From the NCBI GenBank assembly GCA_037976565.1, contig CP137672.1:35356737-35420736 (forward strand): DNA of 64,000 bases. The letters run 5' to 3'. Source of the stretch: Mesocentrotus franciscanus (lineage: Eukaryota > Echinodermata > Echinoidea > Camarodonta > Strongylocentrotidae). Made by a program: the position numbers and the translations under genes. The notes under the pieces are model-generated. The model had not been told where the DNA came from. It did not search any database and worked only from the letters and a program-made list of their open reading frames with translations. Shown one piece after another: positions 9,812 through 19,922 of the stretch (position 1 is its first letter; the number at the start of each line of letters is the position of its first letter).

Positions 9812-10904
9812 GTTTGATAAAAATAGTATTCCCCTACTGAACAATTCATGAAACTGCTTTGGATTTTTTTTGTCAAAATACTAGCTTTTTTTGAAAGTTC
9901 ACAATATTACATTCAATTAATTTTTTAAATATAAAATTTGGTTGTTTGATACCAAAATTAGCATTGTATTTTGACTAACCATTAAAATTATCTCTTTGTT
10001 TTGTTTCCATGTAAATTTCATATTATTATGCCCAAAGTATTGATGTCCCATATATTACAAGTATTGTGGAGTTCTAGACATAGAAAGCCATCATATTTGT
10101 CATTTCACTTCATATTCAATTTAATGTAAAATCTAGTTGGGCTATTAACTTAATACAATGATCAGATTTAATCTGAAATCTTAGATGTGGTCATTGGTCA
10201 GTAACGTATGGGACAAAATAGCTTGGACTTGACCATATACTCTACAAGTCTCCTTTTCCCCCCTGCAAGTTTTCATCTGGATCGATATCAAATCATAATA
10301 TTTAAAGATAAAGTTGAATTCTGGTCATGCGATTGCATTGTGAGAGAAATGTTGTGGAATCAATCAGAAAAGGTTGATCATCTAGCATATAAGTATTGGT
10401 GTGTACTGCAAGGTTCTGGAATCATCAAAATGATAAGAAATTTGGCCCAGTCTTGGTAAAGTTACAAGCATTGTACACAGAAAGATGTATATGGCACTAC
10501 ACAAACATGTGGCATAAAAATCCGTCCCGATTTTTATGATGTTACATGCCATACCGGTATTTAGAATATTAAGGCATTTGAAGAGCCGTGCTTTTCAGGG
10601 AACATTTTTTATCTGATCTGATGTTCTTCCAATGTCACTTCATACAATGATAATGCTCACAAATGATTTTTCACCTCTTCCCAGAACTCAACCTTCTCTT
10701 TAATAATCCTATTCTATTTGATTGTTAATAGAATAGTGTCCCCAACCTTCCACTGATCTGTTGAGAATAGATATCCTTATCCTGTTTACAACTTTACCCA
10801 CCTGGCGTTAAATTTCCACATCTGTTGTATTCTGTTCAATTGTTCTCTGTCAGATTGCCCTTCACCTTTGCTATGATTTATTGATCAGATTACCTCTGCA
10901 ATTA
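9812..10904. other. ERCC6L intron, nothing recognised
   Basis: AT-rich sequence between the MITE pair and the start of block I homology (about 10905). An 83-codon frame at 10208-10459 has no recognisable motif and is unlikely to be a gene. Confidence 0.5.
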
Positions 10905-11149
10905 GTTTTGTTGTTGTTGTTGTAAACTTCAGCTTTACTCTTGTTTCACCTTTATCAATCAGATTTCATTTTCCAAAGCAAAACATCATTATCAGACATT
11001 TGCTTTTAATTTGTCCAGGATATAGGGTTGGGTCTTGAGTTAGGACTTGGTTGAGGTGGTCCCAGTTCGATCCAAAACGACTGATCAAAGTTTTAAACAC
11101 AAGCCAAGTTAGCACTAGTTGAAACTACAGGCTGGTGAAATATGCCCAA

Positions 11150-11222
11150 ATATGGTGGTAGAGTGGCTCCGTCGCTGCCTGGCAAGCAGTAGATGGCAGG
11201 TTCTAATCCTGCTGGTTCCAAG
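11150..11222 (+). repeat. tRNA-like sequence (SINE head), block I
   Basis: TGGTAGAGTGG resembles a pol III A box and GGTTCTAATCC a B box, about 35 bp apart, followed by CTGCTGGTTCCAAG and a T run. The fold is imperfect, so it reads as a tRNA-derived SINE head rather than a working tRNA gene. The block II counterpart at 31761-31819 is partly deleted. Confidence 0.55.
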
Positions 11223-11542
11223 ATTTTTTTCTCACTTATTTTCAATTACAGATCAAGCGCGCAATCTTTATTTACTGGGTGCAAGCCAAAAATGTGTTTA
11301 AAACAATGGTGAAATATTGTACTTAATTATGTCTCCATGGCACATAACATCAAGTGAAGACTCCCCCCCCCCCAGCTCATATAGTTGTTGTGTTAACCTT
11401 GAGATTACTCGTTGTTTAAAACTTCAAGTAAACTATAAGATTCCAAAACCATGAGTGTGTACAAACAGTTCTTAACTACAAGAAACCTTGAAGTTTAAAA
11501 TCAGCCAAACTTTTTACAGACTCTCTTTTGAACCTAGCCTCT

Positions 11543-11766
11543 GATTATGTATAATATTTTAGGCATCCCCTGCTGCATTTCCTGGAGTCGGAAGAAAAGA
11601 CTTACATGTTATAGGAATTTCACATTCCTTTTCTTCTTCCAGGCAACTTCGGGAGGTGCAGCAGGGAAGCCAATTTTATTCTTTCATACTTTGTATCCTT
11701 TGTTGCCATTCTATTGTACCTTCTATTGTATGTTTGAAATGCCAAATAAATAATAATAATAATAAC
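11543..11766 (+). mobile_element. LINE 3' tail fragment present only in block I
   Basis: The insert ends in AAATAAATAATAATAATAAT, a simple-repeat tail typical of CR1/L2-like non-LTR elements, and contains two segments that fold on each other (CCTGCTGCATTTCC near the start, GGTGCAGCAGG later). Block II lacks it: the flanks CCTAGCCTCT and ACAATAACGTAAG are nearly adjacent there. No coding region remains. Confidence 0.6.
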
Positions 11767-12268
11767 AATAATGTAAGATAAATGTACATGATAAACAACA
11801 TCAACACAAGCATATATGTTCTTCCAATGTCAGACATTTATTGTACTACCTCAGATCAGGAGTAATGACAGCAAATCTGTGAAAACCTGGCTTTAGCTAA
11901 CAAAAAAATCATAAACCTTCTCTGAACACAGGGAATTCATTAATCTTCAAAAGGCTGAGATGGGCAGAGTCTGCTGCCCCCCCCCCAAGTTCTAAGCTAT
12001 GAAGTCACAAATTTGTTTGAAACCTTACAATGAATACTGATGGTTTAGTCCAAATATCAGCTTCATGTATTAAATCTGTAAAGAGTTATTGTATGTTCAA
12101 ATTAGACCAAGATGTCATTTTGTTAATGCTCGTATCATTATTACCAACCACAATCAGGAAAATTATATCTGTTTTCATTTCCATATGTTATGCAAAATTT
12201 GGCGATTTCTTAGAAAATCGGATCACTGTAGGATCGTAAAGTGTGTGGTGAGCTATAGGCACATGTCC

Positions 12269-12501
12269 CTACTCTTCCCCTAGGATAGCTTGAAGATCAA
12301 TTGGTACAGGGTTATCCTCATTAGACGGGGCCACTGGAAGTGGTTCTGGCCTGATGCTTGAGCATTGAGAATCAAAGACTTTATTCTGTATGTCGGAAGC
12401 AACCTTATTTAGGTCTTCATTCTGAGGGGGTAGTTTGATCACGATGGACCCGCAGCTTACCAGGTTGAGGCTATCAAACTCATCTTCATTGAACCTGTAA
12501 T
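12269..12501 (-). CDS. TIMP gene 2 (block I), exon 3
   Basis: Last exon, minus strand, after a TTTCAG acceptor. It completes the phase-1 codon of exon 2 and encodes NYRFNEDEFDSLNLVSCGS, then VIKLPP and VFDSQC, supplying cysteines 5 and 6 of the N-domain, and ends at TAG (12269-12271). The VSCGS segment matches the TTC/SCG strand of TIMPs. A short tail of about 30 residues rich in Pro and Asp/Glu (ending AILGEE) replaces the six-cysteine C-terminal domain of vertebrate TIMPs. In blocks II and III a one-base indel ends the protein 17 residues earlier. Confidence 0.85.
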
Positions 12502-13211
12502 CTGAAATGTTGAAAATAAGATGAAGAAGTTACAGATGTTATAGCACATAGCAGGATTATGCTGGGTGTAGTCATAAGTAATTGCTCGTACAATGATTCC
12601 AAAACAGTGAACTGATTAGATCTATAGTTTCTCTGGGTTGTTCATGAAATGTTTCTATTGCCAAGACTCAAGAGAAGAAGGGGGCACATGGTGCTGCTTG
12701 GCAGATTAAAACCATGAAAAATGGATTTAATTGCGGAGCCCTGCATTCACTTATGCAGGGTGCTTCACAAGGGGTTTTAACATGTAACAGCGACATGGTT
12801 GAATTGTGGCATTACATGTTTGAAAACCTGTCGCAGGTTTCAATTTTGTAACAGGCTTTAAAGTTAGTGATAGATTAAAATTCATTGTCAACCGAAATTA
12901 TGTCTGAAATATGAGACATAAAATTTGTTTGAAAATCCTTCAAAATGTGGCTCATGTTGGACCAGATTTATTCAAAAATATGCAATGCAGTCTCAGGGCT
13001 GTCTTGTACATTTTTGTTTAATTAATGAAATTAATTAATTAAAATAGTACTCTCATTAGAGTCTTGATATAGTGTTATGGTTGAGTTTATTGCATGTAGC
13101 ACTGAGGGGTGTAATTACACTTAGTTGAAAGAAAAAAGAAGTAGTATCCTTAAGAAACATACAGAGAAGACTATCATGTAAATGTTTGATAATGGTGGAT
13201 GTGGTACTTAC

Positions 13212-13457
13212 TTCCAGCTAGGATGTAGTATTCATTCTCCTGTAGAGTGACACCACAGGCAGCACTGTTGGAAGCCGTCTTGGCGATGTTTACCCCTGGC
13301 ACAACACGTCCGTCTTTATTACGGTAGATGTGAACATTCTTAATGACATCCAAGGTGTAAGTCACACGAGAAGAGAAGCTGTTCAAGATGAAGCCATTAC
13401 CGTTGGCCTGGGGTAGATCACTGCCTCTGTCCTCCTCCAGGACTTTAGCCAAAATGA
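13212..13457 (-). CDS. TIMP gene 2 (block I), exon 2
   Basis: Acceptor TCCCCAG, donor A|GTAAGT; 246 bp in frame with both neighbours (phase 1 to phase 1). It encodes VILAKVLEEDRG (the VIRAKV strand of TIMPs), VTYTLDVIKNVHIYRN (the edge strands that carry the proteinase-binding loop) and SAACGVTLQENEYYILAG (Cys4 and the FLIAG strand). Compared with the same exon in block II, 24 of 79 aligned residues differ plus two small indels, although flanking introns align well and only about three codons differ silently. This is far more protein change than in ERCC6L exons of the same blocks. Confidence 0.9.
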
Positions 13458-13539
13458 CTGGGGAGTAGGGAAAAATAATTTTGTTTAACCTAGAGAAGCC
13501 TTATCACCATCAATGCTCTTCTTCCTGAAGGCCCTGCAA

Positions 13540-14560
13540 TTATTACCCTAGTAAATGCCAGGTACCCATTTACACCTGGGTGGAGAGTGGCAAATGTGGA
13601 TTAATGTCTTGCCAAAGGACATCAGTGCCTGGCTGGGATTCGAACTGTCAGCTATTGGATTGAGAGTCAAGTGAATGAACCACTATACCGCAACACCTCC
13701 ATGACCTCATTAATACCACAGATGCTTCGGGAACTATTGCTGTTTGCCTTGTTTGGTATTAACTTTCCAACACTAACAAAGTCTGAACTTCAACTCTAGA
13801 CCAAATACTATAATTATATCCTTCACCGTAACTCTAAATCAAAATAAAATCTAATTGCAATTGCAGAAAAAGAAGAAGGAGAAGAAGAATATGCTGTTCT
13901 TATATAACGGATATCACATTGTAATATAACGTCTCTATGCGCTTCAAAAGGACTTTGGATACTATTGCCCCGGCTATAGCTCCGGCAACTGTAGCATTCG
14001 AAGCATTCAAGGAATAGTTCCTACCATGGACTCAGGTACTACAGTTGAGTCTAGTGAGTGTGGCAAATGTGAGTTAATGTCTTGCCAAAGGACAAATTAG
14101 TTCCCTTAAAAATCATGGCTTTCCGTTTGATATACTGAAATTATATCCTTCACCCTAACTCTAAATCAAAATAAAATCCAATTGCAATTCTATCAAGAAC
14201 TCTATGTTTTTGATGGAATAAGAAGAATAAGGAGGAGGAGAAGAAGAAGAAGAAGAAGGAGAGGAGGAGGGAGGAGGAGGAGGAGGAGGAGGAGGAGGAG
14301 GAGGAGGAGGAGGAGGAGGAGGAGGAGGAGGAGGAGGGGAGGAGGAGGGGAGGAGGAGGAGGAGGAGGAGGAGGAGGAGGAGAAGGAGAAGGAGAAGGAG
14401 AATATGCTGTTCTTATATAACGGATATCACATTGTAATATAACGTCTCTATGCGCTTCAAAAGGACTTTGGATATTATTGCCCCGGCTATAGCTCCGGCA
14501 ACTGTAGCGTTCGATGCATTCAAGGAATAGTTCCTACCATGGACTCAGATACTACAGTTC
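13540..14560 (-). repeat. Rearranged tRNA-derived SINE with duplicated tail, block I
   Basis: Read on the minus strand there is a tRNA-like head near 13630-13695 (B-box-like GGGATTCGAAC on the plus strand), the SINE body CCTTTGGCAAGACATTAA and AGGTGTAAATGGGTACC. The tail segment (CGGATATCACATTGTAATAT to CTACAGTTGAGTCTAGTGAG) occurs twice, near 13900-14060 and 14420-14570, with a purine tract between, so about 520 bp were duplicated in tandem. Blocks II and III have one copy only. Confidence 0.65.
14222..14402. repeat. (AGG)n / (GAA)n purine tract
   Basis: About 180 bp of nearly pure AGG triplets bordered by AAG-rich sequence; it has grown from the simple-repeat tail of the neighbouring SINE. 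The frames that translate to poly-Arg or poly-Glu are not genes. Confidence 0.95.
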
Positions 14561-14579
14561 AGTCTAGTGAGGGTGGCAA

Positions 14580-15590
14580 ATGTGAATTAATGTCTTGCCT
14601 AAGGACATTAGTGCTGTGGCCCTATTGACAGGGATAAAGGGTTTATCACGTTAAACCGTGATAATTTTGAGTTCCGGTAATAATGGAAAATAGATTTTCA
14701 CAGCATCAAACAAAACTTAATTTGCATGTTCAAGATATCGGAGAAACATTTTGATGGAAAATGTATAATGCTAGCTGAGTACATGTGGAAAGAAAGAAAG
14801 AGAAATCATGCTAGTACTGCAGTGTAGTCCCATTCCCAACCATGAGCTCTCATATGTGCACATGTGCATTGTGTTTTTCAACAAGAGAGATAGCCAGCTA
14901 GTTTTTGACAGTTCGCATTAATATTTTTAGCCAGTTCAAACAACCCATCTACAGTATCATGATAAAAATATCAGAATCATTGTAAGACAGTTTCTCTCGA
15001 AATATGAATTCTGCTACCAGAAGTATAGATCACTACATATTGACAAGTCAATGAATACTTGTTGGCCAATCAGTACAGTTAGTAATGCTGATAATCATCC
15101 CTGTTATTAAAGCACTGATCATGCTGAATGTTTTGGTTTACACGGCAGCTACAGCTAATGAATCATAACTTTGTTTCAAGTTACAAAGGTGACCAAACCA
15201 CTGAGCAGTGGGTTGTTCCCTCAATTATTGTATTCATTGACAATTCTTATTTTGGGAGCATTCCAGCCTGCTAGTTAATATAATATTTAAACTCAAACAA
15301 ACCCATACACTTTAATAGATATTTTTTGATTTATATTTGACACTAAATCATGACTGTTTGGAGCCAGAAGGGTATTCAATGTGTGTTAAGTGATATGCCT
15401 GAATGCTCTTCTGGCTTCAAATAGACTTAATATTCCCAATATGATATCCTTCTTGTATCAATATACCTGTAATTTACTGATTTATGCATAGTTCTTGAAC
15501 AAGAGTTGTTCTTGACAACTCAAAAGCTTGTTAGAGGCTTGTCAGACATAGCAATGCGTAATGTATGCTGGAGAGAAATATGTTTGGAAA
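14580..15590. other. Intron 1 of TIMP gene 2, nothing else recognised
   Basis: Non-repetitive AT-rich intron, collinear with 35290-36180 and 45130-46030 in the other blocks apart from small indels. Confidence 0.5.
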
Positions 15591-15603
15591 CATGTCTATT
15601 GTT

Positions 15604-16550
15604 GAAAATAATATCGCTAGTGATATTCGTTTGTCTCGCAATGTGGTCGAAAAGGAATCTAAAAGATCTCAACGTTTCGTGCGCCGCTGCAACACTTCGT
15701 CAGGTGATAAAAACTAATGTAAGCAAGGGTGCTTTATACTCTACGGGAGGACCGGCGCGACGGTCTATAATTCGATCGATAATCGGAAACAATAATGCAC
15801 AAGGCCTATTGGCCTATCGGCTGATTATGCAAATAGCCTAATGGTCGACGCACGGTGCTCAACCAATCAGTAGGCCGCTGGTTCGGCTAATTATGCAAAT
15901 AGCCTAATGGTCGACGCACGGTGCTCGACCAATCAGCAGGCCGCTGGTTCGGCTCGCCTGCTGGGCGGAAGCAATAGCGAGCTCAACCAATCAACGGGCC
16001 GCTGGCTCGGCCCCTCTGCTGAAAGGAATCGACCGGTGCTGGCCGGCCGGCTGGACGGGAGTGTCATGGCGGCGTATCGTGCGCATCAAAATTCGGGGAT
16101 ATCGATCCCGTTGTCTCTGTTGAAATTATTGGGATTGAGACGGATATTGATAGCTTCTTTTACCCTCCGTGTGTACCAATGCCGTTCCTGGGAAAGGCAC
16201 TGAACCCCGTCCCAGTCTGGTTGATGCTGGTTATCCCAAGCATGTTCGGCTACGGCTGAGTTGTCAGTTCGGCGGAGCCTGACGTCCCTCTTGTGCTCAG
16301 TGATTCTTTCTTTTATCGGACGGGCAGTTTCACCGATATAGGATCTATCACATCCTTTGCAAGGGATGTTGTACACAATGCCGTCTCGTCTATGTGGAGG
16401 AATTGGATCCTTGGGGCGTGTAAGTTGTTGACGTAGGGTGGTATCTGATCTGAAAACCGTTCGAATGCCATGGCTCTCTAGGCGGCGCTTGAGTTGTTGG
16501 GAGACACCATCAATGTACGGCAAGACTGTAAATGTCTTGTATACCTTCTG
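15604..16550. repeat. Left inverted arm of the Penelope-like element
   Basis: Pairs with 17103-18042; a few mismatches and small indels separate the arms. Contains the 3' part of the ORF, a short internal tandem duplication near 15840-15960 (CGACGCACGGTGCTC twice) and the hammerhead-like core. Confidence 0.9.
15675..15703 (-). ncRNA. Hammerhead-ribozyme-like core, left arm
   Basis: On the minus strand CTGACGA (15703-15697) is followed by a GTG...CAC capable stem and GAAACGTT. This is the order CUGANGA, helix II, GAAA, then a very short helix III with the cleavage-site triplet GUU, as in the hammerhead motifs known from Penelope-like elements. Helix I pairing is imperfect by eye, so activity is uncertain. 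Confidence 0.5.
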
Positions 16551-17100
16551 ATCCCTGGGTTCCGACGATCTCTTCTTGGTATTGTGTACAAAACGGCGTG
16601 GGTAACCGTTGAGACTCAGGGCACTGTGAACACGGGTTCGTTCTTTGCATGGCTGTTGAGGACTTGTCACTATGCGTGAAGCTCTGTCAAATAGACATTT
16701 CACTAGACCTCTCTTCACCGATATGGGATGGTGAGAGTCAAACGCTATATACTGGTCTGTGTGGGTAGGCTTCCTATAGACTGAGGTGGAGAGCCTATGG
16801 TTGTCGTGTCTATGAACTAAAGTGTCTAAGAATGCTATCTTCCCTTCACATTCTATCTCTGATGTGAACTGGATGGTTGGTTCGAGGCTGTTCATGTGTT
16901 TAAGCAGATTATCTGTTTCAGAGATGGGAACTATGATGAAGGTGTCATCTACGTATCTCTTCCAAACACGAGGCATGCAAGAGAGGGGACATGTGTCCAA
17001 CGCTTCTTCTTCGAAACTCTCCATGTATAGGTTGGCCACGACAGCCGAGACCGGACTGCCCATGGCTGTATAAAGGTTCATATTATGAACAGACAGAAGG
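16086..17100 (-). pseudogene. Penelope-like RT / GIY-YIG endonuclease, 5'-truncated
   Basis: About 338 codons of real element sequence. Near the start is the RT motif AMGSPVSAVVANLYMESFEE, then RYVDDTFII with the YVDD catalytic aspartates, then a thumb-like region with FLDTLVHR and YRKPTHTDQY. After a basic linker comes the GIY-YIG nuclease start GIVYNIPCKGCDRSYIGE with conserved Arg and Glu-His-Lys downstream (KERITEHKRDV). It ends in IDIPEF at a stop. The N-terminal fingers of the RT are missing. The apparent start codons upstream (17159) lie in the inverted copy and are an artefact of the junction. The frame is open, so the copy is young, but it cannot be autonomous. Confidence 0.85.
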
Positions 17101-17102
17101 GG

Positions 17103-18042
17103 CAGAAGGTATACAAGACATTTACAGTCTTGCCGTACATTGATGGTGTCTCCCAACAACTCAAGCGCCGCCTAGAGAGCCATGGCATTCGAACGGTTTT
17201 CAGATCAGATACCACCCTACGTCAACAACTTACACGCCCAAGGATCAATTCCTCCACATAGACGAGACGGCATTGTGTACAACATCCCTTGCAAAGGATG
17301 TGATAGATCCTATATCGGTGAAACTGCCCGTCCGATAAAAGAAAGAATCACTGAGCACAAGAGGGACGTCAGGCTCCGCCGAACTGACAACTCAGCCGTA
17401 GCGAACATGCTTGGGATAACCAGCATCAACCAGACTGGGACGGGGTTCAGTGCCTTTCCCAGGAACGGCATTGGTACACACGGAGGGTAAAAGAAGCTAT
17501 CAATATCCGTCTCAATCCCAATAATTTCAACAGAGACAACGGGATCGATATCCCGAATTTTGGATGCGTACGATACGCCGCCATGACACTCCCGTCCAGC
17601 CGGCCGGCCAGCACCGGTTGATTCCTTTCAGCAGAGGGCCAGCCAGCGGCCGTTGATTGGTTGAGCTCGCTATTGCTTCCGCCCAGCAGGCGAGCGAACC
17701 AGCGGCCTGCTGATTGGTCGAGCACCGTGTGCGTCGACCATTAGGCTATTTGCATAATTAGCCGAACCAGCGGCCTACTGATTGGTTGAGCACCGTGTGC
17801 GTCGACCATTAGGCTATTTGCATAATCAGCCGATAGGCCAATAGGCCTTGTGCATTATTGTTTCCGATTATCGATCGAATTATAGACCGTCGCGCCGGTC
17901 CTCCCGTAGAGTACAAAGCACCCTTGCTTACATTTTTATCACCTGACGAAGTGTTGCAGCGGCGCACGAAACGTCGAGATCTTTTAGATTCCTTTTTGAC
18001 CACATTGCGAGACAATCGAATATCACTAGCGATATTATTTTC
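17103..18042 (+). pseudogene. Inverted partial Penelope copy with GIY-YIG remnant
   Basis: The plus strand repeats the end of the element from the linker through the GIY-YIG domain (same GIVYNIPCKGCDRSYIGE) to the 3' end. The frame is broken after NSAVA by a base difference relative to the minus-strand copy, and the segment before it also shifts frame, so no protein is expected. Confidence 0.8.
17943..17975 (+). ncRNA. Hammerhead-ribozyme-like core, right arm
   Basis: CTGACGA (17943-17949), a stem-capable GTGTTGC/GGCGCAC segment, then GAAACGTC (17968-17975). The palindromic ACGT could form the minimal helix III, possibly as a dimer, with C as nucleotide 17. The strand before (ATCAC) and after (GAGAT) can form helix I with one mismatch. 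Confidence 0.5.
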
Positions 18043-18180
18043 GATACTACATCCGCAATGAGTAATATATTTAGCATGTCTATTGTTATACACACTGAGG
18101 CTCTGCATTGTGTTAATTTGCAATCTAGTGATTGAAGTAATCATATTTAAGAACAAAAAAAGAGAGATGTTTTTTCTTAC

Positions 18181-18286
18181 CGTAATCGGCTTTGCAGTAC
18201 CTATCAGCAGGAGTTTGATAAAAGCAACTACAAGCTTGTGTGCCCCCAATCATCAGGGCAATTAAGAAGATTGCGAGACCGTTCAT
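18181..18286 (-). CDS. TIMP gene 2 (block I), exon 1: signal peptide and CxC N-terminus
   Basis: I start at the ATG at 18286: MNGLAIFLIALMIGGTQA is a typical short signal peptide with cleavage expected before CSCFYQTPADRYCKADYG. An upstream in-frame ATG (18373) would put 29 extra residues before the hydrophobic core and is less likely. Cysteines 1, 3 and 13 of the mature chain match TIMPs, whose Cys1 must be freed by signal peptidase to bind the target zinc. Ends in phase 1 at G|GTAAGA, joining exon 2 at 13457. In block I the intervening intron carries the Penelope-like insertion. The mature residues are identical in all three blocks. Confidence 0.9.
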
Positions 18287-18399
18287 TTTGAGAAACACTC
18301 TTTTGCTCCACTTCAAAACAGAAAATGAAAACAGACTGATGAAACCTTGACCACACCCTGATGTTTGGACCATTAAATAGTCTAGGATAACAATGAGAT

Positions 18400-19607
18400 T
18401 ATATTCAACAGCTGGTAACCCTGTAAGGCCTGTATCTAATATGTGTAAAATATAACCCCTGATCTGAGTTTAGAGAGTACCGAAGTGCTAACGTCATATT
18501 CGCTTGTTGTCCAGGTTACTGCTTCCAAACAACAGCCTGTGCATGAGGTTTACTGTGAAATCATTCAAGCAATGGGCACATTCAGGGCAAAATTGTTAGA
18601 AACCAGCAACCTTGACAACTTGCCCAGTATGACGTCACACTTCGGTACTCTATCTTGCATCGGGGAAGAGGGGCGTGGTATTTATTAGCCCTGGCAGTTC
18701 AGAGTTTTCTTAATGTCTCAATGAATCAGCTTTTCCTCCTCAAATTGGCAACAAATATTTCTTAATTTCTACTCTTTCATCATTTATTTTTAAAAAGAAG
18801 GGGAAAAAAGATTGTATATTAGGAGGAAACTCATAACTGTGTGAATGAAAATTCAACAAGAAATTGCCAATTTGCGCACAAAACTAGTGATTTTAGATTT
18901 CACTCCCGTTGCCAATTTAGAGACTTTAATGATTAGACTCAATTAAATGAACGACACAGTGTACTGCAACAGAAATGGACTCATAATTTTCCAGTGTTTT
19001 TGTACTTTCTTCTCATGTACCATTTGGAATTCAGAGAATTTTAGAACAAAAGATAGAAAGAAAAAAAACATCACTTAAAGGTATAACACTAAACCACTAT
19101 GGATTAAAGACAGCTGTCAGTTCTGTTGTTTGTCTAGTTGCACTTGATCCTGTTGCCCAGATTACGAATACAGGTCAATTCTTTGTTCTTCAGATCATAT
19201 GAAATTATTGATTGGTTTTAAGTTGTGGTGTCAAAGAATTTCATATATTTGTGAAAGTGGCAGTGTGGAATTTTATCATGTCTCGGGGTCCTGTAACACA
19301 AAGCTTTAATAGCAATTGATTGTACAGTTGTAAATCATGGTAACAAAATAGCAATCAACTGCTAAGTTATATGTGTGCTCCATATAAAAATACATAAAAT
19401 GCGATACAAGTATTAATTGAGTGCCTGGCAACGCTGGGCGTAATAATACTTACAGGGCCCTTAGGAAGAATAGTATACATTACAAAGTACTAAGGAGGCT
19501 ACCCTGAGTAAACAAAGATAATCATTATCATCATCATCATCTTTGTTGTTATTATTAGTAGTAGTAATAAGTAGTATTATTATTGTTAATACTATTATTA
19601 TTTATTG
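18400..19607. other. ERCC6L intron upstream of TIMP gene 2
   Basis: Unique intron sequence, collinear in all three blocks; the promoter of TIMP gene 2 should lie in its left part but no site can be named. It is shorter here because blocks II and III carry two hairpin MITEs and a SINE-like insert. Confidence 0.5.
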
Positions 19608-19611
19608 TAGA

Positions 19612-19912
19612 GGTGTCGTAGTCGAGTGGTTCGATCCCCTACACGGCACCAATGTCCTTTGACTAGGCATTAATGCACATTTACCACTCCATATCCAGGA
19701 GAGAAATGGGAACCTGGTAGAATGACAAAAGCCTTTGAATTAGTAATTGCCATATACCCTCATGATGACCATATGGTAGGAATACTCCCCAGGGAGTGGA
19801 GATGGTGCACATCGTGTGTCAATGAATCTGATGACCGGGGTAATAATATCTGTAAAGCGCTCAGAGACGGTATTTCGTATAAAGCGCTACGGTATATAAA
19901 TCCATATTATTC
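19612..19912 (+). repeat. tRNA-derived SINE ending at the ERCC6L 3' splice site
   Basis: Starts GGTGTCGTAGTCGAGTGG (A-box-like) running straight into GGTTCGATCCC (B box), so the tRNA head has an internal deletion. The body contains CCTTTGACTAGGCATTAATG and CCCAGGGAGTGGAGATGG, and the tail GTAAAGCGCTCAGAGACGG to TATAAATCCATATTATT. Only about 10 bp separate the tail from the CTGCAG acceptor of the next exon. Counterparts: 38612-38920 and 48446-48754. Confidence 0.75.
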
Positions 19913-19922
19913 TATTCTGCAG

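Larger units (their letters stand above)
15604..18074 (-). mobile_element. Penelope-like retroelement, 5'-truncated with inverted partial copy
   Basis: The insertion is flanked by a perfect 13-bp direct repeat CATGTCTATTGTT (15591-15603 and 18075-18087) and is absent from blocks II and III, whose empty site reads CAGGTCTATTTTT. The outer parts, 15604-16550 and 17103-18042, are inverted copies of each other around a unique centre of about 550 bp. The minus-strand reading gives a reverse transcriptase palm followed by a GIY-YIG endonuclease, the domain order that defines Penelope-like elements. Such elements are known to insert with 5'-truncated, inverted neighbours. The only extra sequence is about 30 bp at the right end. 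It sits in intron 1 of TIMP gene 2, in the same orientation as that gene. Confidence 0.88.

Noticed and set aside
11150..11222. Functional tRNA gene
   Set aside because: A and B boxes are present but the cloverleaf does not close and block II has lost part of it; better read as a SINE head.
16494..16679. Plus-strand frames over the Penelope-like element, and the N-terminal 19 residues of the minus-strand frame
   Set aside because: Antisense shadows or junction artefacts of the inverted arms.
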